A DNA stretch of 11,668 bases from Actinomycetota bacterium (GTDB taxonomy: Bacteria > Actinomycetota > Humimicrobiia > Humimicrobiales > Humimicrobiaceae): the NCBI GenBank assembly GCA_028718045.1, contig JAQUMQ010000021.1, positions 1 through 11,668 on the forward strand. Reading direction: 5' to 3'. Shown piece by piece: positions 1-5,581 of the stretch. The first letter of the stretch is position 1, and the number at the start of each line of letters is the position of its first letter. Made by a program: the position numbers and the translations under genes. The notes below the pieces were generated by a model. It did not search any database and had not been told where the DNA came from. It saw nothing but the letters and a program-made list of their open reading frames with translations.

Positions 1-256
1 CATACAAATCCATCTTATGAGTCGTAACGAGTGCACCGTAACAGTTTTCATCATATTTTATCTGAGCAACCGCCTTTTTGTAGTTATGCGGTTCATCATG
101 AATTTTTAAGTCGTATGGATAAATTTTCATATCAGAATGTCCAAGAGTATCCATCCACAATGGAAAAATTTTCATTATCGATGATTTAGTTGTCGTAACT
201 CCGATAAAATAAAATGATTTTCCGTCTTTTCTTACGATTTCAAATTTTTTTTCCAT
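1..256 (-). CDS. Shikimate/quinate dehydrogenase-like protein, N-terminal part (runs off left edge)
   Basis: Reading leftward from an ATG at 256 gives 85 codons with no stop before the window edge. The product resembles the substrate-binding N-terminal domain of the shikimate dehydrogenase (AroE) family: a start-proximal strand 'FIGVTTTKSSIMKIFP' (residues 17-31), in the place where AroE has its Ser-x-Ser substrate motif, and 'GALVTTHK' (74-81), matching AroE 'NVTxPxK' with Lys81 as the likely catalytic lysine. AAAGGT lies just upstream of the ATG, which supports this start. AroE enzymes reduce 3-dehydroshikimate with NADPH. Here the context is a sugar-type operon (58 nt after the hydroxyacid dehydrogenase), and 'TTHK' differs from the usual 'TxPxK', so a related cyclitol or hydroxy-acid substrate is as likely. 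The NADP-binding half is outside the window. The family call is fairly secure; the substrate is unknown. Confidence 0.65.
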   Translation of the reverse strand, partial: MEKKFEIVRKDGKSFYFIGVTTTKSSIMKIFPLWMDTLGHSDMKIYPYDLKIHDEPHNYKKAVAQIKYDENCYGALVTTHKMDLY

Positions 257-314
257 CTTTTTACCTTTTGCTATTTATTGATAATGGCAATATTATTATT
301 GATATTTTTGTGGC

Positions 315-1292
315 TTATAAATCAAAAACAGGATATCTGGGCTTTTCCCCTTTTAGCACGGCAATACAATCTTTAAGCGCAACTTTGCTCATCTCGTTTG
401 AGGCATTATCGGTTGCTGCTCCCATATGCGGAGTCGTAATCACCTGATCAAGATTTAAAAGCTTGCTTCCTACCGGAGGTTCGTGCATAAAAGCATCCAA
501 CGCAGCGGCCTTTAAGTGACCGCAGACAAGACTCTCATAAAGAGCATCTTCGTCCACCAGTTCTCCTCTGGAAGTATTGATAAGTATCGAGCCTTTTTTC
601 ATTTTCAGAAGAGTACTCTTATTTATCAATGATTTTGTTTCAGATAGAACAGGAATATGCAAAGAAACAATATCTGAATTGGACAAAAGAGTATCAAGAT
701 CAACATAATTGATATGATATTTAAATGCAAAATCTTTATTTTGACATATATCATAAGCAAGTATTTTCACATTAAAACTATAAATTCTTAAGGCAACTTC
801 CTTGCCTATTCTGCCAAGCCCAATGATTCCAAACGTTTTACCATATAGTGACGCACCTGATAACCTCGGCCAATTTCCTTCCTTAGTCTTATTGTTTCCG
901 ACAATTATATTTCTTGATGCTGCAAGCGAAAGAGTAACTGCAAGCTCTGCAACTGATACTGAATTTACTCCCGGAGTATTAGTAACAATTATCCCCGCTC
1001 TTTTTGCAGCATTTAAATCTACTCTATCAACTCCGGTACCATATCTTGCTATTACTTTCAGGTTTTTGGCATTGTCAATTACTTTTTCTGTTATTTCATC
1101 TAAACCTGCAATCATTCCATCAAATCTATCTATTATGGGTATGAGATCATTCTCCTTTAGGGGTTTTCCTGTGATGTTATACTCAACATTTCCTACGGTA
1201 TTTTCCAATTCTTTTGCAAAGCTTTTATCATACCTTGCAAAGCTTGTCGGAGTAACAAGAACATTACATTCATTTATTTTTTTTTGGGTCAT
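315..1292 (-). CDS. D-isomer-specific 2-hydroxyacid dehydrogenase (SerA/phosphoglycerate dehydrogenase-like)
   Basis: This 325-residue protein is a full-length NAD-dependent D-2-hydroxyacid dehydrogenase, a family that interconverts D-2-hydroxyacids and 2-oxoacids. Visible features are an N-terminal substrate domain, 'RYGTGVDRVD' (83-92), the Rossmann loop GLGRIG (158-163), an acidic residue D181 after the second strand (NAD preference), and the catalytic set R242 ('NTSRGELVDEDAL'), E271 ('HEPP') and H289 ('TTPHMGAAT'). It has no C-terminal ACT domain, so it is the short form rather than the feedback-regulated serine-biosynthesis enzyme. It is the fourth gene of the minus-strand run, 60 nt after the cupin isomerase gene and 58 nt before the AroE-like gene, so it probably acts on an intermediate of that pathway. 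Phosphoglycerate is possible, but the context argues for a dedicated catabolic substrate. Family certain, substrate unknown. Confidence 0.9.
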   Translation of the reverse strand: MTQKKINECNVLVTPTSFARYDKSFAKELENTVGNVEYNITGKPLKENDLIPIIDRFDGMIAGLDEITEKVIDNAKNLKVIARYGTGVDRVDLNAAKRAGIIVTNTPGVNSVSVAELAVTLSLAASRNIIVGNNKTKEGNWPRLSGASLYGKTFGIIGLGRIGKEVALRIYSFNVKILAYDICQNKDFAFKYHINYVDLDTLLSNSDIVSLHIPVLSETKSLINKSTLLKMKKGSILINTSRGELVDEDALYESLVCGHLKAAALDAFMHEPPVGSKLLNLDQVITTPHMGAATDNASNEMSKVALKDCIAVLKGEKPRYPVFDL

Positions 1293-1352
1293 TTCACCCT
1301 TTCTCTTTGCGCGTATTTTTAAATCCTTTACCTGATATTTATATACTATTCC

Positions 1353-1937
1353 CTATTTCCATCCAGGATTATCGATTATTTCAGGAGTCCCATTGTTATC
1401 TACGACCAACTTTCTAAATCCCTTGGTTTCAATGCTTGCATAATCATGACCGGCATTTGCGGGGTATGTAAATATAGTGACCAAATCTTCAGTATTATTT
1501 ATATTTATTGAGCGATGCGCCCATCGACCAGGAACATAAAGAACAATATTTGGGATAAGCTCTTCAACTGACCAATCTCCTTCAGGATTTTCCATAACCA
1601 TATAACCATGCCCCTTTACGCAATAGTAAAGCTCGGCAGTATCCAAAATTGAATGAAAATGTCCTTTTGTCATAAAATACTCTTTACCAACCTTACCTGG
1701 ATGCACAATCGACATACCCTGCAAAAGTTCTCCTTCAATCTCGGGAACCAACTTTTCGTAAACTTCATACAAAATACAATCTTTTTTATCAAGCATTTCA
1801 TTAAATGATTTTTCATCTGAGTATTGTCCTTTCATTGATGAAAGTTTCCTGACAATATGTGTATCAGGATTGGATATTTTTCCATTCTGAAAATCGACCT
1901 TGAAAGTAAAAGGTCTTATTTTTTTTCTCGTGTCCAT
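1353..1937 (-). CDS. pgiA: Cupin-type (archaeal-type) glucose-6-phosphate isomerase
   Basis: This 194-residue protein matches the metal-dependent cupin phosphoglucose isomerases best known from Pyrococcus and relatives (about 190 residues), which interconvert glucose 6-phosphate and fructose 6-phosphate. The cupin metal ligands are intact: H93 and H95 in 'TKGHFH', E102, and H141 in 'GRWAHRSIN'. The family C-terminus 'YPANAGHDY...DNPGWK' is also present. The match runs from end to end. AAAGGGA a few bases upstream of the ATG at 1937 supports the start. It is unrelated in fold to the usual bacterial PGI. It sits between a phosphotriesterase-like hydrolase and a hydroxyacid dehydrogenase, so it may isomerise a sugar phosphate made in that pathway instead of serving general glycolysis. 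Family assignment strong; in vivo substrate inferred. Confidence 0.88.
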   Translation of the reverse strand: MDTRKKIRPFTFKVDFQNGKISNPDTHIVRKLSSMKGQYSDEKSFNEMLDKKDCILYEVYEKLVPEIEGELLQGMSIVHPGKVGKEYFMTKGHFHSILDTAELYYCVKGHGYMVMENPEGDWSVEELIPNIVLYVPGRWAHRSININNTEDLVTIFTYPANAGHDYASIETKGFRKLVVDNNGTPEIIDNPGWK

Positions 1938-1981
1938 TTTTCCCTTTCAAATCTTTCATTCTTAATTTTTAAAATTCTCTT

Positions 1982-2917
1982 TTAATCTTCGATCTTTAAA
2001 AATTCAGCAGCATTCCTTCCCAATATATTCTTTACCGCTTCATTGCTTCCCAGCTTTAAGTTCAATTTATTTTTTAATTCATTAAAAAAACTTCCATAAC
2101 CTTTTTCTGCCTGAACTCTCTTCCACATCATATTTTCGAATATATCGCTTCCTATCATTATTTTGTTACCGTAGCCTTCCTTGACCATTGAAAAAATAAG
2201 TTTAAAAGTATTTGCATCAGGATTATATTTTTCTCTTAAAAAAGTATCATATTCAAGGTAGAAACCTTGTTTTGCAAGTTGCTTGTGTAATTTAATATCG
2301 TTTCTTTTGTCAATATGGCAAAAAACTACTTTTTGAGGTTGTACTCCGCTTTTTAAAAGATAATCAGAAAACCATTCAACATTTTTACCCTGTTCTGTAT
2401 GTACAAGAATCGGTATTTTATTTCTTAAAGCAGTTTCTATCGCTGCATTTGTTAATGCATGGTAGTTTTTTTCGAGTATTCCGATAAACGGTATTTTTAT
2501 TATAGATGCTCTTATCCTAAAACTTTCATTTAATGTTTCTTTAAGTCCTTGTTGTATTTCGCTGTTAAAAAAAACGGTTGCTTCTTCTTTGTTAAGCCTC
2601 CATATCTTAGAGTCCGTAGGATAGTATTCCCTGCGATGAAATCCTGACACACTTAATATATCTATACCTGTTTCTTGCGAAATATCATGAAGTACCTTTC
2701 CGTTCCGTCCACATTCATACGGAGTACAGTCTATTGCCAAACAGCCATTGTTATTCTTAAAATCTTTTAAGCAGCTTTCTATGAGTTCTCTTTTATTAAC
2801 CAAAGGAATACCGTAATCAAATTTGCCTGAAATTTTTTCCGCCCATAAATGGACATGCGCATCTATGATTTTTATATTTTTAACATCTTTTATACCCGTA
2901 ACAGTTAAAATTTTCAT
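1982..2917 (-). CDS. Phosphotriesterase-family metal-dependent hydrolase (possible lactonase)
   Basis: This 311-residue TIM-barrel amidohydrolase has the complete binuclear metal site of the phosphotriesterase (PTE/Php) family: H21 and H23 ('DAHVH'), K141 ('IIKIP', the residue normally carbamylated), H173 ('LVHTEQG'), H201 ('FCHID') and D258 ('IGSD'). The N-terminus 'ILTVTG' is typical of the family start, which supports the ATG at 2917 even though its Shine-Dalgarno (AAGATAAG) is weak. Members hydrolyse phosphotriesters or, in many bacteria, lactones and sugar lactone phosphates. The neighbour upstream is a Gfo/Idh dehydrogenase, an enzyme type that often makes a lactone from a sugar, so ring opening of a sugar lactone is a reasonable inference. 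The substrate cannot be read from the sequence. It lies 61 nt after that dehydrogenase and 44 nt before the cupin isomerase. Confidence 0.85.
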   Translation of the reverse strand: MKILTVTGIKDVKNIKIIDAHVHLWAEKISGKFDYGIPLVNKRELIESCLKDFKNNNGCLAIDCTPYECGRNGKVLHDISQETGIDILSVSGFHRREYYPTDSKIWRLNKEEATVFFNSEIQQGLKETLNESFRIRASIIKIPFIGILEKNYHALTNAAIETALRNKIPILVHTEQGKNVEWFSDYLLKSGVQPQKVVFCHIDKRNDIKLHKQLAKQGFYLEYDTFLREKYNPDANTFKLIFSMVKEGYGNKIMIGSDIFENMMWKRVQAEKGYGSFFNELKNKLNLKLGSNEAVKNILGRNAAEFLKIED

Positions 2918-2978
2918 TTCTTATCTTAGGTTATTTATTTGCTTAAAAGATTGACGAAACCGCATCCTTTAACTTTGA

Positions 2979-3998
2979 TCATAGTTCGATAGGTCTTCCT
3001 AAAGAAATTGATTTATTGGCAGCGATAACTATGTTAACTGCATGCTTGCCATCGTTTCCGGTAATAATAGGTTCATTTTCGTTAATAATACAGTCTATAA
3101 AATGTCTGTCTTCGGCAATATAGGCATCATAAAATCTTCTCTTCCAGCTTAAAATTTGTGGAGAATTAATACCTTTTTCTCTTGTGCAGGTTATAGTGGT
3201 GTGTTCATTTATGCTGCCGATGAATAATACTCCCCTTGTGCCTACGACTTCCACTCTTGCATCATAACCATACTCACAGGGACAAACACTATCGATCAAT
3301 CCGAATATGCCGTTTTTCATGGTGATTGAAACCACCGCGTTATCATAAAATTCAGGATATAATCTACCTATATCCGGATTTTTAGAATTTTTTGCCACAG
3401 CATAAACTTTTTTATATTCTGAACCTGATAACCATCTGATTGAATCAAAATCATGGCTATTTACTTCCGCAAGATTGCCATTGCTGTTTTTTATATCAAA
3501 CGCCCACTTACCCGGAAGACCCGGTCCTCTTCCAACCGATTTGATCACAACAAGCTTTCCTATTTCCTCGCTTTCGATTATTTGTTTTGCTTTTTGAAAT
3601 CCGGCATCGAATCTTCTCATAAAACCAAGTTGTAATTTGACTTTTTCTTTTGAGCATGCTTCCATCATTTTGTCGCAATCTTCAGGTGTTATTGCCATAG
3701 GTTTTTCACAAAAAACATGAGCTTTTTTCTTCGCAGACATCTCCGTATACAAACAGTGCGTAAAAGTAGGAGTAGTGATTATTGCAGCATCAAATTCACA
3801 ATATGAGAGTGCATCTTCATACCTGTCAAAAACATATTTCTCATTTAACATATATTTTGAAGCAAGATTCTTTGCTTTTTCAATATCTATGTCAAAAATC
3901 GAAACTATTTCTGAATGAGGAATATAATTGAAATAAACATCTCCATGAACTTCTCCCGCACGTCCAGCCCCTACAATACATATTTTGACCTTATCCAT
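2979..3998 (-). CDS. Gfo/Idh/MocA-family oxidoreductase (myo-inositol dehydrogenase-like)
   Basis: This 339-residue NAD(P)-dependent dehydrogenase is the first gene of the minus-strand operon. It has the N-terminal Rossmann loop GAGRAG (10-15), an acidic D36 after strand 2, the family signature E98-K99-P100, 'FMRRFD' (126-131) as in inositol dehydrogenases, and the catalytic region 'AEVNSHDFDSIRWLSG' with H182. The residue four before His, normally Asp, is Glu178 here. AGAGGT ahead of the ATG at 3998 supports the start. Family members oxidise sugars, cyclitols or sugar derivatives at a single hydroxyl. The closest motif match by eye is to myo-inositol 2-dehydrogenase (IolG), but no other iol genes follow, so I do not assign that symbol. 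With a lactonase-type hydrolase next in the operon, oxidation of an aldose to a lactone is an alternative. Confidence 0.88.
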   Translation of the reverse strand: MDKVKICIVGAGRAGEVHGDVYFNYIPHSEIVSIFDIDIEKAKNLASKYMLNEKYVFDRYEDALSYCEFDAAIITTPTFTHCLYTEMSAKKKAHVFCEKPMAITPEDCDKMMEACSKEKVKLQLGFMRRFDAGFQKAKQIIESEEIGKLVVIKSVGRGPGLPGKWAFDIKNSNGNLAEVNSHDFDSIRWLSGSEYKKVYAVAKNSKNPDIGRLYPEFYDNAVVSITMKNGIFGLIDSVCPCEYGYDARVEVVGTRGVLFIGSINEHTTITCTREKGINSPQILSWKRRFYDAYIAEDRHFIDCIINENEPIITGNDGKHAVNIVIAANKSISLGRPIEL

Positions 3999-4039
3999 TT
4001 ATACCTCTAATTAATTTATTAGTGCTAGCAATAGTAATG

Positions 4040-4051
4040 TTGTAATAACAA
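4040..4051. promoter_or_regulatory. Imperfect palindrome at the operon start region (possible operator)
   Basis: TTGTAATAACAA is a 12-bp inverted repeat in which 10 of 12 positions are symmetric (arms TTGT/ACAA). It lies just downstream of the predicted -10 of the minus-strand operon, where a repressor site would block transcription. No regulator gene is in the window, and AT-rich DNA yields such repeats by chance. Confidence 0.2.
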
Positions 4052-4052
4052 T

Positions 4053-4086
4053 AATTAATATTATATTTTTTTTAAGATTATTTCAA
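4053..4086 (-). promoter_or_regulatory. Putative promoter of the five-gene minus-strand operon
   Basis: On the minus strand TTGAAA (4086-4081) is followed by overlapping -10 candidates: TATAAT (4065-4060, spacer 15) or TAATAT (4063-4058, spacer 17). The start site would fall about 50 nt ahead of the ATG at 3998. The surrounding DNA is extremely AT-rich, so chance matches are easy. Position and orientation fit the operon. Confidence 0.4.
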
Positions 4087-4231
4087 GTATAAAGATTATT
4101 TTTTGAATTTTGGCAATGTAAAAACCATATGCATATCGCTTCTGAGGTTTTTAGCATTAAAACCAATGACGATCAAGCTTGTTTTTTAATAGTATAATTA
4201 ATTGTGATAATATGTTTTTATCATAGCTAAA

Positions 4232-4396
4232 ATGTTTTATATTGATATGGTTTTATGGAGCATCTTTAAGCTCATCAGTTTAATTCTTATTCAGACTTTT
4301 GTATCTATTTTCATCTTTACAGCTAGCAAATATTTATCGGATTTTTATAGTCGAATAACGATACGGCAGTTTATAGACTTATTTTTGAGAACTTGA
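4232..4396 (+). CDS. Possible small hydrophobic protein (54 aa), speculative
   Basis: An ATG at 4232 opens a 54-codon frame ending at TGA 4394-4396. The product has a long hydrophobic stretch, roughly residues 7-30 (rich in Leu, Ile, Phe, Val), followed by a Ser/Arg-containing tail, as a single-pass small membrane protein would. An internal ATG (4247) is an alternative start. In its favour are the hydrophobic profile and a TATAAT about 35 nt upstream. Against it are the lack of a Shine-Dalgarno and an AT-rich background in which Phe/Ile/Leu-rich frames arise by chance. It ends about 50 nt before the ZIP gene. Confidence 0.2.
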   Translation: MFYIDMVLWSIFKLISLILIQTFVSIFIFTASKYLSDFYSRITIRQFIDLFLRT

Positions 4397-4433
4397 TAAT
4401 AAGTTAAGCATATTTAATTAAACAATGCTTTCG

Positions 4434-4439
4434 AAAGGA
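4434..4439 (+). promoter_or_regulatory. Ribosome binding site of the ZIP transporter gene
   Basis: AAAGGA is 8 nt before the ATG at 4448 and 5 nt before an in-frame TTG at 4445. I chose the ATG. The site is the right half of a perfect 10-bp palindrome, CTTTCGAAAG (4428-4437). Confidence 0.6.
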
Positions 4440-4447
4440 TTATTTTG

Positions 4448-5179
4448 ATGAAAACAGCAATCATATATTCATTTTTGGCAGGATTCTCATTAATACTGGG
4501 AGTAATCATTGGAACGATATTTAAATTCAAGCAAAAAGTAATTGCCTCGATTATGGCTTTCGGATCAGGCGTACTTATATGTGCGCTTACTTTCGGATTG
4601 ATGGAAGAAGCTTTTAACCATGGCGGCTTTGACGCAATCGCAATAGGTTTTCTTGCAGGAGGAGTGGTTTTTATTATCGGGGATTTTTTAATTCACAGAT
4701 ATGGCGGAAGAAACCACAAAAAGAACAAACATTTTAAATCCTTGAAAAACACAAATGGAAAGGTAATTATCCTCGGAGCAACTCTTGATGGAATACCAGA
4801 ATCAATTGCTCTTGGATTATCATTTTTAAGCAAGAACGGAATAGGACTTTTGATGCTTGCAGCGATTTTCCTCTCAAACCTTCCCGAAAGCATAAGTTCC
4901 ATAGATGATTTAAAAAAAGAAGGTTTTTCGATAAGACAAATATATTTCATGTGGTCAATTGTTAGCATAAGCTGTGTTATTGCCGCAATTTCAAGTTTTA
5001 TTTTTTTAAAAAATACCAGCTTAAACACCAGAGGTATCATAGAAGCATTTGCATCCGGAGCCATTCTTGCAATGCTTGCCGACAGCATGATGCCGGAAGC
5101 ATATGAGGAAGGAGGATATTTGATTGGACTTCTTACCATATTGGGTTTTCTTACCGCATTCATTCTCTCGAAATTATAA
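4448..5179 (+). CDS. ZIP-family divalent metal transporter
   Basis: This 243-residue, roughly eight-helix membrane protein has ZIP-family organisation. Helices are approximately at 4-24, 31-52, 62-82, 105-128, 131-150, 166-187, 199-217 and 223-241. A His/Lys-rich cytoplasmic-type loop after helix 3 ('HRYGGRNHKKNKHF') is the usual variable metal-binding loop. Helices 4 and 5 carry the paired metal-site motifs 'LDGIPES' and 'LSNLPES', keeping Asp/Asn, Pro and Glu of the family, but the usual His residues of 'HNxPEG' are missing. ZIP proteins import Zn2+, Fe2+ or Mn2+ toward the cytoplasm. The changed site makes metal choice uncertain. It is monocistronic or weakly coupled to the next gene (120 nt gap). 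Family call good, substrate open. Confidence 0.8.
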   Translation: MKTAIIYSFLAGFSLILGVIIGTIFKFKQKVIASIMAFGSGVLICALTFGLMEEAFNHGGFDAIAIGFLAGGVVFIIGDFLIHRYGGRNHKKNKHFKSLKNTNGKVIILGATLDGIPESIALGLSFLSKNGIGLLMLAAIFLSNLPESISSIDDLKKEGFSIRQIYFMWSIVSISCVIAAISSFIFLKNTSLNTRGIIEAFASGAILAMLADSMMPEAYEEGGYLIGLLTILGFLTAFILSKL

Positions 5180-5202
5180 CATGAGATTTACGGCAATCTT
5201 AT

Positions 5203-5218
5203 GAAAATTATAATTTTC
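5203..5218. repeat. Perfect 16-bp AT-rich palindrome after the ZIP gene
   Basis: GAAAATTATAATTTTC reads the same on both strands and lies 24 nt after the ZIP stop codon. It could be a weak hairpin or an operator for the next gene. It is too AT-rich, and lacks a clean T-run, to call a terminator. Two TATAAT-like hexamers follow (5227-5232, 5238-5243) and could be -10 elements for the 2TM gene, without convincing -35 boxes. Confidence 0.35.
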
Positions 5219-5299
5219 TTTAAACCTATAATGAATATATAATAAAAATAAATATTTAATAAATTTTACAAACTTACTATACAAGATAGGAGGATTTAA

Positions 5300-5578
5300 A
5301 TGGAAGACGAAAAATATGAAAAAGCCAAAAAAAGAGTAGAAGAAATCAAAGGTTTTTATTCACATCTTATTGTATTTGTGGCAGTAAATATAGTATTGGT
5401 TATAATAAATCTGGTTACAAGTCCGGGCACGCTATGGTTTTATTGGCCGCTTCTTGGATGGGGTATAGGACTTTTCTTTCATGCGATGGGCGTATTTGTT
5501 TTTTCAAAATTTCCCGGCAAACAATGGGAAGAGAAAAAAATAAAGGAAATAATGAATAAGATGGATGAAAATAAATAA
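5300..5578 (+). CDS. Small 2TM-domain membrane protein
   Basis: This 92-residue protein has the arrangement of the 2TM domain family (Pfam '2TM'): a charged N-terminal helix with Lys/Glu repeats (1-17), a first membrane segment ('FYSHLIVFVAVNIVLVIINL', 19-38), a short loop 'TSPGTLWFYWPLLGWG' rich in aromatics, a second membrane segment ('IGLFFHAMGVFVF', about 56-68) and a charged tail 'WEEKKIKEIMNKMDE'. The N-terminal charged helix before 'HLIVFVAVN' is the family hallmark. A textbook AGGAGG (5288-5293), 6 nt before the ATG, suggests strong translation. The domain occurs alone or fused to histidine kinases; its function is unknown. The stop codon is only 3 nt from the stop of the convergent cbiD. 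Confidence 0.8.
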   Translation: MEDEKYEKAKKRVEEIKGFYSHLIVFVAVNIVLVIINLVTSPGTLWFYWPLLGWGIGLFFHAMGVFVFSKFPGKQWEEKKIKEIMNKMDENK

Positions 5579-5581
5579 GAT

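Larger units (their letters stand above)
3999..4447. other. Intergenic region between divergent operons
   Basis: About 450 bases of AT-rich DNA separate the minus-strand Gfo/Idh operon and the plus-strand ZIP gene. It holds the leftward promoter candidate and palindrome (listed separately), an isolated TATAAT at 4193-4198 with no good -35, a possible 54-residue ORF, and a short inverted repeat AACTT-6-AAGTT at 4390-4405 ahead of the ZIP gene. I see no tRNA, no riboswitch and no remnant of a larger gene. Confidence 0.6.

Noticed and set aside
802..1335. Long plus-strand frame of 177 codons
   Set aside because: It is wholly antisense to the hydroxyacid dehydrogenase, whose catalytic motifs are intact. 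It shows no family features.
2979..3998. Naming the Gfo/Idh gene iolG and the operon an inositol (iol) operon
   Set aside because: Motifs resemble inositol dehydrogenase, but no iolB/C/D/E-type genes accompany it, and the PTE, cupin PGI and AroE-like genes do not fit the classical pathway.
4390..4405. AACTT-6-AAGTT inverted repeat as a Fur or Zur box ahead of the ZIP gene
   Set aside because: It does not match the Fur 7-1-7 pattern or the Bacillus Zur consensus, and 5-bp arms are common by chance in AT-rich DNA.
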